Assembly (NCBI RefSeq): GCF_034439435.1
Contig: NZ_JAPCKJ010000001.1
Location: 1-64,000 of the forward strand
Reading direction: 5' to 3'
DNA: 64,000 bases
Source of the DNA: Sarcina sp034439435
GTDB lineage: Bacteria; Bacillota; Clostridia; Clostridiales; Clostridiaceae
Under the pieces are notes generated by a model. It was not told where the DNA came from, did not search any database, and saw only the letters and a program-made list of their open reading frames with translations. How positions within the stretch are numbered: position 1 is the first letter of the stretch; the number at the start of each line of letters is the position of its first letter. The translations under genes and the position numbers were made by a program. Of this stretch, positions 27,401 through 35,069 are shown piece by piece.

Positions 27401-28651
27401 ACCAGCTCTCTGATTAAAATTGTTTCCATAGTCTGGGTGAGCACTATCATGTCCTTCTGATTGGTATCCCTTAACAAGCATCATTTGACCAAAACCATCT
27501 AAATAATTAGAGTACTTAGCAACTTGGTCTGTTAATCTATCAAATGGATATTGAGCTTGTGATGCAAAATTCATGGCAACATGAGAAACATGGTCTTTAA
27601 CAACATCATCTCCATAAGGTTTAACCATATGCTCTCTATATGCAATAGCACCATCTTGCCAATCTACAACTTCATCATTGTTTTGGTCAGATGAAATTAC
27701 AACTCTTGACCATGGTAATTCTGTAACACCACTAAATTTTATATTCGTTTCATCTGAATTGCTTAATTGTTCTCTATATATCCATGAACCATTCCAAAGT
27801 CCAGCTTCTTTTACACCTTCATTTAAAACAGTTTGGTAATAAACTTGCTTTTCATAATCAATAACATTGTTTTCTAAAGATGCAACTAAGTCTCCATTAT
27901 TTAAAAATGCCATGGTTTGATTAACTGGACTTTTATCAACTTCTTTTTCTTTTAAATCATAAAAATAGTCATCTGAACTCAATATTCCATGAACTTTAGC
28001 TGCTGTAATATCTGAATTTTCTTCCTCTTCATTTATTGTAACCAAATTATGATTAGGAATTTGCATTGTTCCAACTCTAAAGTCACCATTTTCATTTATT
28101 TCTTCGAATTGAAGTTTCACTGTATTTTCTACTATTGTAAGTGAAATAATCATTTCAACATTTATATCTTCAAAGTTTAGTCTATATAAATAAGACTCTC
28201 CATTTGAATCCTCAGAAACCTTTTCTGATTGAACTGTTGGTTTGAATATCTTTCCATTTATTAAAAACTCATCTCTTGATTTATTAGCTCCCTTAATAAC
28301 CTTATCTCCCATTCTATATTCAACTATATTAGGAAATTCAGTATCAACAGTTACAGTTAATTCTTCTGAACTTAAAGTATCTGTATTAGTTATTTTTCTA
28401 AGTTCTCCTTCTGCTGCTGGAATAATTTCGGGATTTGCAACATCCTTAGCATTAACCTCTAATTCTCTTGTAAGCTGATCAGTTACATCTACTATTTCTC
28501 CTTCTACTGTCTTTTCTTCAATAACTGCTTTACCCTCATCAACATCAGCTTTTACAACTTGAGGTGATACTAATGTTAATCCATAAATTGAAGTTAACAA
28601 GGCGGCTGTATATTTAGCTGCATTTTTTTTCATAAATTTATATCTAGTCAT
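24407..28651 (-). CDS. GH101 endo-alpha-N-acetylgalactosaminidase with CBM32 and FN3
   Basis: 1414 residues, GGGGGAG 4 nt before the ATG. Signal peptide (1-35), GH101 region (about 90-830) with WVYVDVY (predicted nucleophile Asp509) and ATEWSGP (acid/base Glu535), beta-sandwich domains, a Pro-rich hinge (PFPEPPKPPVDP), CBM32 (about 1180-1315; SDAGGEGPARYALDG, IWHTPWDG, LPRQSGGNGRITQY), FN3 (about 1325-1414). No cohesin domain. Third GH101 of the cluster and, from catalytic-core similarity, a tandem duplicate of the 20368 gene with an added carbohydrate-binding module. Secreted, acting on mucin O-glycans. Confidence 0.9.
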   Translation of the reverse strand: MTRYKFMKKNAAKYTAALLTSIYGLTLVSPQVVKADVDEGKAVIEEKTVEGEIVDVTDQLTRELEVNAKDVANPEIIPAAEGELRKITNTDTLSSEELTVTVDTEFPNIVEYRMGDKVIKGANKSRDEFLINGKIFKPTVQSEKVSEDSNGESYLYRLNFEDINVEMIISLTIVENTVKLQFEEINENGDFRVGTMQIPNHNLVTINEEEENSDITAAKVHGILSSDDYFYDLKEKEVDKSPVNQTMAFLNNGDLVASLENNVIDYEKQVYYQTVLNEGVKEAGLWNGSWIYREQLSNSDETNIKFSGVTELPWSRVVISSDQNNDEVVDWQDGAIAYREHMVKPYGDDVVKDHVSHVAMNFASQAQYPFDRLTDQVAKYSNYLDGFGQMMLVKGYQSEGHDSAHPDYGNNFNQRAGGVEEFNEMAKVVEEKYNTLVGVHINTTELYPEAKYFLDELLEQPYRKGWKWLDQSYYVDKRADVLNETETGLKARLDELKEATSELDWVYVDVYRTNPWNEYMLQNFLMDNDWYVATEWSGPMRKNAIWTHWADLTYDGGNISNGVNWGEQYRGTRSKVVRFVENEMKDVFPNDILLKGNKNKGFMGWEGDAPREKNIEYSVETFYNWTLPTKYMQHFPIIKWTDTEATFENNLVSSIENLNKDQYGKVIGGDTKLEKDGNLIYSGTTYRNGSSEGNRAEDAGDKLLSKDNRVFIPYSETDIENPDKVYAWNDFDEERTWHLPKSWKEEGTSKVYLYETSGEGRRLVEEIPVVDGQITLNLNPSTPYIIYNEKVEETIGTTEWSETSSVGDMGFDSYDFKDGEDDSYGWWSKTSEGDGSNVSFERETGVSEANGSFTNNTGQTYLRIDGEEAGGVTQNITLKGGKDYSASVWAEITPGKEREAEIEVKVGDEVFKQSITSTNFRNFTVNSDKHNTYFQRIKVDFTVPEGVNEIQVSLNAGEGESDSYVRFDNVRVVEHKMSEEEKTSQNENYYYEDFESVDEGWGPFVYGYNGSCQTHLSERNINGYTNDTINGDWSFKTQEGGSGLVARTVPGLLKLEPNKKYSIKLDYKFPDSDFYKGDKYGNYDIAVKSDKAKGSEEETVMRARLDRYEINEETGQGSGTFEYTFETGSQDDYYIAIEKVGNGILVLDDLTINEYDGEVDNPFPEPPKPPVDPLAIPQEKMSIVANAEQSDAGGEGPARYALDGNEGTIWHTPWDGSGDKPYHVTLDLDKEGDKSYVIDTFTYLPRQSGGNGRITQYELQVSNDGENFTTVSTGKWANDEELKVVKFDAVEATHVKLIALEGVGGYASAAEINVKQKEVPVEPEIIVNPVREFKEFEVNKKDVTVTWVEPETTEGLEGYILYKDGKKVDEISKEETSYIFKKLNRHTIYNFKIAAKYSNGEISSKESITLRTAR

Positions 28652-28730
28652 AATTCTCCCCCTTTTTGACTTTACTTTCTACATAATATGTATACTAAAA
28701 CTATTTTACAAATATTACCATTTAATAATA

Positions 28731-28770
28731 AAAAAAGAAGCTTAATTTTAAAATTAAGCCTCTTTTTTTA
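28731..28770 (-). terminator. Terminator of the superoxide dismutase gene
   Basis: AAAAAAGAGGCTTAATTTT pairs with AAAATTAAGCTTCTTTTTT; T-rich on both sides, just after the stop at 28778, so probably bidirectional. Confidence 0.85.
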
Positions 28771-28777
28771 TTATTTA

Positions 28778-29461
28778 TTATATATTATTGTAATATTCTC
28801 CACACTGCTTCCAGTTTATAATATCAAAGAAATTATTTACATACTCTGGACGTCTATTTTGATATTTTAAATAATAAGCATGCTCCCATACATCCATTGT
28901 TAATATAGGAATTAATCCTAAAGAAATAGGTGAGTCTTGATTCTTAGTTGGCATTATTTTTAATTTGCCATCTTTATCACTAACTAACCATGCATATCCG
29001 GAACCAAAAACAGAAATTGCACATTGTGTGAACTCTTCTTTAAACTTTTCGAATGAACCAAAATCTCTATCTATAGCATCAGCAATTTCAGCTACCGGTC
29101 TATTACAACCTTTACCTAAGACACTCCAATAGAATTCGTGGTTATATACTCCTCCACCTTGATTTGTTAAATCTGTCAGTATATCTTTAGGCATAGCATC
29201 TAGATTACCTAAAATTTCACATAAATCTTTACCATAAAGTTCAGGATGTTTTTCTAATGCTTTGTTTAATTTATCTACATAAGCTTGTTGATGCTTATCA
29301 TGATGTATTCTTACTGTTTCTTCGTCTATTGATGGCTCTAAAGCATCATATGGATAACCTAACGGTTTTAATTTAAATCCTACTCCTGGAGTTGAAGCTG
29401 AGCCACAATAAGCCGGATACATTAATGGATTTTTTCTGTGTTTTAAAAGATTATTATTCAT
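28778..29461 (-). CDS. sodA: Superoxide dismutase (Fe/Mn type)
   Basis: 227 residues from the ATG at 29461, 7 nt after AGGAGG (an ATG 6 bases earlier is too close to it). Metal ligands in numbering from this start: His53 (RIHHDKHQQAY), His108 (GGVYNHEFYW), Asp190 and His194 (MDVWEHAYYLKYQNRRP). Gly four residues before His108 and Gln in NQDSP fit the Mn-type pattern. The N-terminus has an extra about 30 residues (NNLLKHRKNPLMYPAYCG) before the usual LPYPYDALEP-like start; it is not a clear signal peptide. It converts superoxide to peroxide and oxygen, protecting an anaerobe from air. Single-gene unit. Confidence 0.92.
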   Translation of the reverse strand: MNNNLLKHRKNPLMYPAYCGSASTPGVGFKLKPLGYPYDALEPSIDEETVRIHHDKHQQAYVDKLNKALEKHPELYGKDLCEILGNLDAMPKDILTDLTNQGGGVYNHEFYWSVLGKGCNRPVAEIADAIDRDFGSFEKFKEEFTQCAISVFGSGYAWLVSDKDGKLKIMPTKNQDSPISLGLIPILTMDVWEHAYYLKYQNRRPEYVNNFFDIINWKQCGEYYNNI

Positions 29462-29523
29462 TTTCATTCCTCCTCAATATTCAAACATTTATATTAGTTT
29501 TTCTAAATAATAATTTATATATA

Positions 29524-30135
29524 CTAATGTTTAAAATTAATACCCTTTAATACAAATATTTTAAACATATAATATCCAGTATAAAATATAATTGATACTA
29601 TTGTTAAGGTTAATATAAAATTTAATATAGTCTTACTTTTAATAATATACAAACTATTTATTGTTCCATTAATTACATTACTATTCATAAAAAACAAAGC
29701 TAAAATCATATCAATCCATTTTGTTTTATCAAAGCCTAAATTTTCTAAAAATAATACAGAAATTAAATTAATAATTACTATTATAAAAATAGTGGTAATT
29801 AGTGTACTTTTAAAAATTCCTTCTTTTAAGATAAAAATTCTATTTTTAGTAAAAATCCAAAATATTTCATTAATTATAAAACCTATAACTAGACTTTCTA
29901 TTAAGAAAAATATATTTTTTATATATTTTATATATATTAATTTTTTATTTTTACTAAAATAACTCAATCCATCTTTATAGTCTAGTATAATCATAATACA
30001 AGACAATATTCCTACTAGATATCTAAAAAAACTCCATTGAAGTGTCCCTGCCATGAATAAAGACAAAACTATGGATGTAAATAACAATTTGTGCTCTATA
30101 AATTTTTTTTTAAAAGAAAAGATTAGTTTTCTCAT
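29524..30135 (-). CDS. Hypothetical multi-pass membrane protein
   Basis: 203 residues, AAAGGAGGAG before the ATG. About six hydrophobic segments (near residues 17-33, 36-51, 73-93, 108-128, 137-155, 167-192) with Lys-rich loops. Family not recognised. It lies upstream of sodA in the same direction with a 62-base gap, so cotranscription is possible but not shown. Confidence 0.65.
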   Translation of the reverse strand: MRKLIFSFKKKFIEHKLLFTSIVLSLFMAGTLQWSFFRYLVGILSCIMIILDYKDGLSYFSKNKKLIYIKYIKNIFFLIESLVIGFIINEIFWIFTKNRIFILKEGIFKSTLITTIFIIVIINLISVLFLENLGFDKTKWIDMILALFFMNSNVINGTINSLYIIKSKTILNFILTLTIVSIIFYTGYYMFKIFVLKGINFKH

Positions 30136-30432
30136 ATCTCTCCTCCTTTAAATGACACTTCTTTATCTATCTTTATTCTACCACTTTTCCTTTACAATTA
30201 GTACACATTTATCTACCTTTTCCCAAATGAAATAATATTTTCATAAATATATTTATTAAATAAAGTTAAAATTAAATAAATCATAGTATCATTTAAAATT
30301 TAACATTTTGTAAATAATAATAAACGTTTTCACAGTAAAAATATAGCTTATTTCGATTTTGACAATAAAATTTTGTCGTTTTATAATTGTATAGTTCATA
30401 TTTAACAAAAATTTAATAAAGGAGATGATTAG
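30136..30432. promoter_or_regulatory. Regulatory region of the MFS exporter
   Basis: Perfect plus-strand promoter: TTGACA (30359-30364), 17-base spacer, TATAAT (30382-30387). The dyad GACAA-N7-TTGTC (30361-30377) lies over the -35 and spacer, a typical repressor position. A cre-like AAACGTTTTCA sits about 35 bases upstream (30321-30335, two mismatches). Confidence 0.65.
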
Positions 30433-31875
30433 GTGATTAATGCTAATGAAACTTCTAAAAATTCAACCGATCTGGTCTATAAAAACAGATGGTTTATATT
30501 AGCAGTATTAGTAATGCAACCATTCATGGCATGTTTAGACAGTAGTATAGTCAATGTAGCTCTTCCAATTCTTCAAAGAGATTTAGGCGCAACTATGGCT
30601 GGAACTGAGTGGATTGTAAGTTCATATTTGATAATAATTTCTGCATCTATTTTAATCTTTGGTAGATTAGGAGATATGCATTCAAAAAGTTCAATATTTA
30701 TAAAAGGAATATTAGTATTTGTTTTAGGATCTTTGCTTTGTGGAATATCTCCATCACTTCCTATTTTAGTAATATCTAGAATTGTGCAAGCTATCGGTGC
30801 CGCTATGTTAATGTCATCAAACCAAGGTATTATAACAGACGTTTTCCCTCCTAATGAAAGAGGAAAAGCTTTAGGTATTTCAGGCTCATTTGTTGCTTTA
30901 GGATCTATATTAGGACCAGCTTTAGGTGGATTTATAGTAACCTACTTCACTTGGCACTACATTTTCTTAATAAATGTTCCTATTGGTATAATATGTTATA
31001 TATTTGCTAAAAAATACCTACCAATAAGAGCTTCTAAAGAATCTGAATCAATGGATAAACCAGGAGCAGTAATGTTCTTTATTGCTACAATTCTTATCTT
31101 TACTTCAATACTACTTGGTCAATCTTTAGGTTTTAATAGTATGTATGTAATTTTAGGTTTTATAATAGGATGTATTGTTCTTGCATTCTTCTTAATGTTC
31201 GAAAACAAAACAAAAAATCCTATGCTTCATTTAAACTTATTCAAAAAATCCATATTTTCTGTAAGCTTAATATGTGCATTTATTTCTTTCACAGCAATAA
31301 ATACAATAAATGTTATTCAACCATTTTATTTAAATGATATTTTAAGCTATAGTCCTGGAAAGATTTCAGTAATAATGACTGCTTACCCAATTGTATTATT
31401 TATTGTAGCACCTCTTAGTGGAACATTATCTGATAAAATAGGTAGTAAAATACTTACTTTAATAGGTTTATTTTTAACTGGTGTTTCTATGATTTTATTA
31501 TCATCATTAAATAGTAATTCAAAGGAAGCAACAATATTTCTTATGTTAGCTCTATTAGGTTTTTCAAATGGATTATTCCAATCACCAAATACAAGCCTAA
31601 TAATGTCATCTGTTCCCAAGGATAAACTTGGAATAGCTGGTAGTACTAACGCTTTAATAAGAAATTTAGGACTTGCTTTTGGTGTATCAGCTTCAACTTC
31701 TATTTTATACGCTAAAATGAGTCATTTAGCTGGATTTAGAGTTCTAGGTGCAATACCTGGTAAACCAGAAATTTTTATTTCAGGAATGAAGTTCGTATAC
31801 ATATTAGTAGCAATCCTATGTTTTATAGGATTTATAATTTCCTTAATAGAATATATAAAATCTAAATCTAAATAA
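30433..31875 (+). CDS. MFS multidrug exporter, DHA2 (14-TMS) family
   Basis: 480 residues, GTG start 8 nt after AAGGAG. Motif D1 LDSSIVNVALP near residue 37, motif A GRLGDMHSKSS near 77, motif C LGSILGPALGG near 157, and about 14 hydrophobic segments place it with EmrB/QacA-type proton-driven drug exporters. The substrate cannot be read from sequence. Dyad symmetry across its consensus promoter suggests repression by a TetR- or MarR-type regulator whose gene is not adjacent. Followed by a perfect bidirectional terminator shared with the convergent gene. Confidence 0.88.
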   Translation: MINANETSKNSTDLVYKNRWFILAVLVMQPFMACLDSSIVNVALPILQRDLGATMAGTEWIVSSYLIIISASILIFGRLGDMHSKSSIFIKGILVFVLGSLLCGISPSLPILVISRIVQAIGAAMLMSSNQGIITDVFPPNERGKALGISGSFVALGSILGPALGGFIVTYFTWHYIFLINVPIGIICYIFAKKYLPIRASKESESMDKPGAVMFFIATILIFTSILLGQSLGFNSMYVILGFIIGCIVLAFFLMFENKTKNPMLHLNLFKKSIFSVSLICAFISFTAINTINVIQPFYLNDILSYSPGKISVIMTAYPIVLFIVAPLSGTLSDKIGSKILTLIGLFLTGVSMILLSSLNSNSKEATIFLMLALLGFSNGLFQSPNTSLIMSSVPKDKLGIAGSTNALIRNLGLAFGVSASTSILYAKMSHLAGFRVLGAIPGKPEIFISGMKFVYILVAILCFIGFIISLIEYIKSKSK

Positions 31876-31913
31876 AACAAACCTGACATGAATATTCATG
31901 TCAGGTTTGTTTT
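31874..31913. terminator. Bidirectional terminator between convergent genes
   Basis: A 40-bp perfect palindrome centred at AATATT; AAAACAAACCTGACATGAAT is followed by its exact reverse complement. It overlaps the MFS stop codon. Confidence 0.92.
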
Positions 31914-31914
31914 G

Positions 31915-32136
31915 CTATAAATTCTTTTTAATTTCATAATATTCTTCTTTGCTTATTTCACCTTTAGCAAACCTTTGGCTTAATGCCTTTAATGCTTCCT
32001 TATTAGGATTATTAAACTCTCTAAAAAGCTTAATTAAGAAATATGCTACAAAGAAAACTATAAGAAACATTACAAGCATCATAACTATAGACCCAAAGCC
32101 TCCCATTACTCCTCTACTAAAAAAATAACTACACAT
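31915..32136 (-). CDS. Small membrane protein with SHOCT domain
   Basis: 73 residues from the ATG at 32136, 8 nt after GAGG; GTG and ATG codons further up fall inside or too near that site. One transmembrane segment (VMMLVMFLIVFFVAYFLI) follows a Gly/Met-rich start; the last 27 residues (LKALSQRFAKGEISKEEYYE) are a SHOCT domain, a short helical oligomerisation or targeting motif. The role is unknown. Confidence 0.8.
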   Translation of the reverse strand: MCSYFFSRGVMGGFGSIVMMLVMFLIVFFVAYFLIKLFREFNNPNKEALKALSQRFAKGEISKEEYYEIKKNL

Positions 32137-32189
32137 TTTCATCACCTCTTTTTAAGAGTAGAATAACTTTGTGAATAAATTATGAATAT

Positions 32190-32235
32190 AAAAATACCTA
32201 TGATTAAGATAAAAACTTTAATCATAGGTATTTTT
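32190..32235 (-). terminator. Terminator of the mgtE operon
   Basis: AAAAATACCTATGATTAA (32190-32207) pairs perfectly with TTAATCATAGGTATTTTT (32218-32235). It directly follows the 54-residue gene and could work in both directions. Confidence 0.9.
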
Positions 32236-32238
32236 ATA

Positions 32239-32403
32239 TTAATTATTAACTTCTTGAATACTAATTATTCCTTGAGCATTATCAGATACATCTAATTTTC
32301 CTAAATTATTAGGATTACTAAAATAAATCTTTCCACCAATAAATACTATAAGTGCTAATACTATTACCATTAAAATATTTTTGCCTCTAAAACTCTTTTT
32401 CAT
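32239..32403 (-). CDS. 54-residue single-span membrane protein cotranscribed with mgtE
   Basis: Starts MKKSFRGKN, then a hydrophobic helix (ILMVIVLALIVFIGG), then a short tail ending IISIQEVNN. AAGAAGGTG lies 6 nt before the ATG. It begins 28 nt after the mgtE stop and is followed by a perfect terminator, good evidence that it is a real gene and the last of the mgtE operon. Not recognised; by position it could be a small modulator of the transporter. Confidence 0.7.
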   Translation of the reverse strand: MKKSFRGKNILMVIVLALIVFIGGKIYFSNPNNLGKLDVSDNAQGIISIQEVNN

Positions 32404-32431
32404 CTATTACACCTTCTTAATAAATAATAAT

Positions 32432-33769
32432 CTAAGTTAAATATGGTAAGAATAATGTTCCTAAACCTAAGAAGAAAAAGAATCCACATACATCAGTTAC
32501 TGTTGTAACAAAAACTGCTGATGCTAAAGCTGGATCTACTTTTAGTTTCTTTAAAATAACCGGTACTAAATATCCTGCAAAAGTAGCAGCTGTCATATTT
32601 AATATCATAGCTAAGCCGATTACTAAACCAATTGCAGGCTTTCCTGACCAGAAAACAGCCACAATAGCAGTTACTAAACCTGTAGCAGCACCAGTTAAAA
32701 TACCAACACCAATCTCTTTAAAGAAAATTCTCTTTGCATTTTTAAAAGTTAATTCTCCTAAAGCTATACCTCTTACTATGATTGTTAAGGTTTGAGTTCC
32801 TCCATTTCCACCCATTCCGGCAACAATAGGCATAAATGTTGCTAAAATTACAACTTTACTAATAGTTCCTTCAAAAAGCCCAACGGTAGCTGAAGCTAAG
32901 AAAGCTGTTATTAAGTTTACGAACAACCATGGTAACCTACTTTTCACAGATTCTTTTACAGTACTATCTACTTTTTCTTCTCCGTCTACACCTCCTAAAC
33001 GGTGTATATCTTCGGTTGTTTCTTCTTTTATGATTTCTATAACATCATCAATAGTTATTATACCTAAAAGCATATCTTTATAATCTACAACTGGTATTGT
33101 TAAAAGACCATATTTATCAAATATATTTGCAACCTCTTCTTGATCCATATCAAAAGGAACGCTTATTACATTTTTATTTACAATCTCTGAAATTTTCTCA
33201 CCAAACTTACTTATAACAAGTTCTCTTAAAGAAACTACACCTTTTAATATTCCTAAATCATCAACTACATATATGTAATAAGCAGACTCAGCCTCTGGAG
33301 CGACTAACTGAAGATACTCTAGGGTTTCTTTTATACTCATAGTTTCCTTTATTGAAATATATTCTGTTGCCATAACTCCACCAGCTGTATCTGGTGCATA
33401 TGTTAATAACTTTTTTAAATCCTTAGCTTCTTGCACTGGCATACTTGAAAGTAATCTGCTGGATTCTTCATCATTTAAGTTTGCCATTAAGTCAGTAAGC
33501 TCATCTGAAGATATATTATGTAAAACCTTTTTCTTTTTTTCCTCTGGTAAACTCTTTAAAATATTTACCTTATCATCATCCTTCGCAAAATCTATAATAT
33601 CTGCGATCATATCTTCTGGAAGTTTTTGTATAAGCTTAATATTCTCTTCATTTTCTTCTAATAAATCTAATATATCAGCTGGATGAATATCATCTAGTGA
33701 ATTTAATTTGTTATTAGAATATTTAATCAACATATCCTTTAACTTTTCTTCTGTTATTCTTTTATTCAT
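32432..33769 (-). CDS. mgtE: Magnesium transporter MgtE
   Basis: 445 residues. N-terminal MgtE superhelical domain (about 15-125: LLEENEENIKLIQKLPEDM, LLSSMPVQEAKDLKKLLTY), tandem CBS domains (about 130-255) beginning at YAPDTAGGVMATEY, then five membrane helices (about 280-445) with the pore region PIVAGMGGNGGTQTL. The family forms a homodimeric Mg2+ channel gated by Mg2+ bound to the cytosolic domains. The ribosome binding site AAGAGGAT lies in one arm of a mutually exclusive RNA structure whose other arms are in and after an upstream 38-codon leader ORF. Followed by a small membrane protein gene. Confidence 0.93.
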   Translation of the reverse strand: MNKRITEEKLKDMLIKYSNNKLNSLDDIHPADILDLLEENEENIKLIQKLPEDMIADIIDFAKDDDKVNILKSLPEEKKKKVLHNISSDELTDLMANLNDEESSRLLSSMPVQEAKDLKKLLTYAPDTAGGVMATEYISIKETMSIKETLEYLQLVAPEAESAYYIYVVDDLGILKGVVSLRELVISKFGEKISEIVNKNVISVPFDMDQEEVANIFDKYGLLTIPVVDYKDMLLGIITIDDVIEIIKEETTEDIHRLGGVDGEEKVDSTVKESVKSRLPWLFVNLITAFLASATVGLFEGTISKVVILATFMPIVAGMGGNGGTQTLTIIVRGIALGELTFKNAKRIFFKEIGVGILTGAATGLVTAIVAVFWSGKPAIGLVIGLAMILNMTAATFAGYLVPVILKKLKVDPALASAVFVTTVTDVCGFFFFLGLGTLFLPYLT

Positions 33770-33774
33770 ATTTT

Positions 33775-33870
33775 ATCCTCTTTTCTATTATACAAGAGGA
33801 TTAATTACATTTAATAAATTCTAAGCTAACATATTGTAGTACAAATGGTATAAATGTATTTTTCCTCTTG
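33775..33870 (-). promoter_or_regulatory. Three-arm RNA switch controlling the mgtE ribosome binding site
   Basis: Minus strand arm 1 CAAGAGGA (33863-33870, inside the leader ORF at codons 16-19), arm 2 ATCCTCTTG (33793-33801, starting at the leader stop codon), arm 3 AAGAGGAT (33775-33782, the mgtE Shine-Dalgarno). Arm 2 can pair perfectly with arm 1 or with arm 3 but not with both. Pairing 2:3 hides the mgtE start signal; pairing 1:2 frees it. The pairings are visible; the regulation is inferred. Confidence 0.6.
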
Positions 33871-33917
33871 TTTTTAAATTTAAATATTAAGTTTCTACTA
33901 AGGGGATCTCCTTCCAT
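33801..33917 (-). CDS. mgtE leader peptide, 38 codons
   Basis: Starts MEGDPLSRNLIFKFKNKRK and ends EFIKCN, with a very strong ribosome binding site (GGAGGTGG, 8 nt spacing). The stop codon overlaps arm 2 of the RNA switch before mgtE. The N-terminus, acidic residues plus Pro within the first five codons followed by basic residues, resembles the enterobacterial MgtL leader peptide (start MEPDPTPLPR), where ribosome destabilisation at low Mg2+ turns on mgtA. It is unlikely to act as a protein. The analogy to MgtL is my inference. Confidence 0.6.
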   Translation of the reverse strand: MEGDPLSRNLIFKFKNKRKNTFIPFVLQYVSLEFIKCN

Positions 33918-34115
33918 TTACACCACCTCCAAATACAATAAAAATTTTAAAATATTATTTCTATATATTATATTAAGTAACTTTTAACGTTTTGTAAACA
34001 AAAATTTATTTTGAATTTTTGTTTTTGGGAATATTTTGTAATAAAAAATCATAAATATATAATAACAAAAATTATAATTTAGTAATTTTTAACCTCACTT
34101 TTTCTTATTTTATAA

Positions 34116-34221
34116 AAGCATGTAGAGCCTTCTATGAATATTATTAAACTGTATAACCTATAATTTGTTTCTTTGTGTTGTAATTCTCCTTTTACATTTT
34201 TTATTCATATTCTACATGCTG
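34116..34221. repeat. Long imperfect palindrome
   Basis: AGCATGTAGA at the left end pairs with TCTACATGCT at the right end, with further ATGAATA/TATTCAT pairing inside, around about 65 bases of unpaired AT-rich sequence. Identity unknown; possibly another small palindromic element. Confidence 0.4.
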
Positions 34222-34226
34222 AAACC

Positions 34227-34258
34227 AAAAGCAGATTAGTAAATACTAATCTGCTTTT
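34227..34258 (-). terminator. Terminator of the YdcF-like gene
   Basis: AAAAGCAGATTAGTA and TACTAATCTGCTTTT form a perfect 15-bp stem with T on both sides, about 38 bases after the stop at 34296. Confidence 0.85.
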
Positions 34259-34295
34259 TCATTTGGCTCTATTTTAGGTTAATGTTGATTTTCAT

Positions 34296-35069
34296 TTAAA
34301 TGGATTTATCAAATACCAAAGACTTACACACTGCAAAAAATTCTCTTGCATACATTGTAGGTACTAAATACCATTGACTATTACTAGTATATAATTCTAC
34401 ATTGCCATACCCATTTCTTTTAGCTAAAAGTTCACTTCTCATAGCATGAAAATCTGTTGTGATGACTAAAATATTTAAATCCTTGATAGGTTTTCCACTT
34501 AAATTTTCTATGATTTCTTTAGAATATTTCAAATTTTCATAAGTGCTAGTTGCCTTATTTTCAAGTATTATTCTATTTCTTGGAACTCCTTTTTCTGTAA
34601 AATATTTTGTCATTGCCTCTGCTTCTGTTATATTTTCTCCTGGACCTTGTCCACCTGAAACTATTATTTCACCGTCATAACCAGTTTTATCTAAGTATTC
34701 TATGGTTTTATCCAATCTATCTTTTAAGGTTGCCGTTAAACTCTCACCTCTTATACCAGCTCCTAAAACAACTATATAATCACAAGTATTTAATGATTTC
34801 TTAGGATAAAAAATTATTGCTCCTTCAACTATAATAAATATGATTACAAATATAACAGTTAAAATTTTAAATGGTTTATATATTCTTTTAAACCATTTTA
34901 ATTTTAAAAGTTTATCTCTTAATAATACATAGGCTATAATTCCTATTCCAACTATTAAATAAAAAAAACTAAATGTAGTTTTTCCAGTTAAGGTGTTGAC
35001 TAAAAAATAATATGCTATGAAAATTACTCCTATTAGAATCGAAATAAATTTAAGTACTGATTTTTTCAC
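34296..35069 (-). CDS. YdcF/SanA-like (DUF218) membrane protein
   Basis: 257 residues with three N-terminal hydrophobic segments (about 5-26, 30-46, 68-88), then a DUF218 domain: YIVVLGAGIRG, DGEIIVSGGQGPGE, TEAEAMTKYF, ILENKATSTYENLKYSKEI and ITTDFHAMRSELLAKR. This family (ElyC, SanA, YdcF) acts in envelope or peptidoglycan homeostasis; the activity is poorly defined. The domain should lie outside the membrane after the helices. Single gene. Its 3' end abuts an inverted-repeat element end. Confidence 0.85.
   Translation of the reverse strand: MKKSVLKFISILIGVIFIAYYFLVNTLTGKTTFSFFYLIVGIGIIAYVLLRDKLLKLKWFKRIYKPFKILTVIFVIIFIIVEGAIIFYPKKSLNTCDYIVVLGAGIRGESLTATLKDRLDKTIEYLDKTGYDGEIIVSGGQGPGENITEAEAMTKYFTEKGVPRNRIILENKATSTYENLKYSKEIIENLSGKPIKDLNILVITTDFHAMRSELLAKRNGYGNVELYTSNSQWYLVPTMYAREFFAVCKSLVFDKSI

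Larger units (their letters stand above)
33770..34295. other. mgtE leader and intergenic region
   Basis: Holds the mgtE leader ORF and switch (33775-33930), an AT-rich promoter area (TATAAT at 33967-33972, minus strand, no good -35), a 105-bp palindromic sequence at 34116-34221, the terminator 34227-34258, and one end of the inverted-repeat element family (about 34270-34293). No M-box riboswitch consensus was recognised. Confidence 0.6.

Noticed and set aside
28778..29461. Signal peptide on superoxide dismutase
   Set aside because: The N-terminal extension is polar and lacks a hydrophobic core.
33770..34295. M-box magnesium riboswitch upstream of mgtE
   Set aside because: None of the conserved M-box sequence blocks could be found; a leader ORF with alternative hairpins is present instead.
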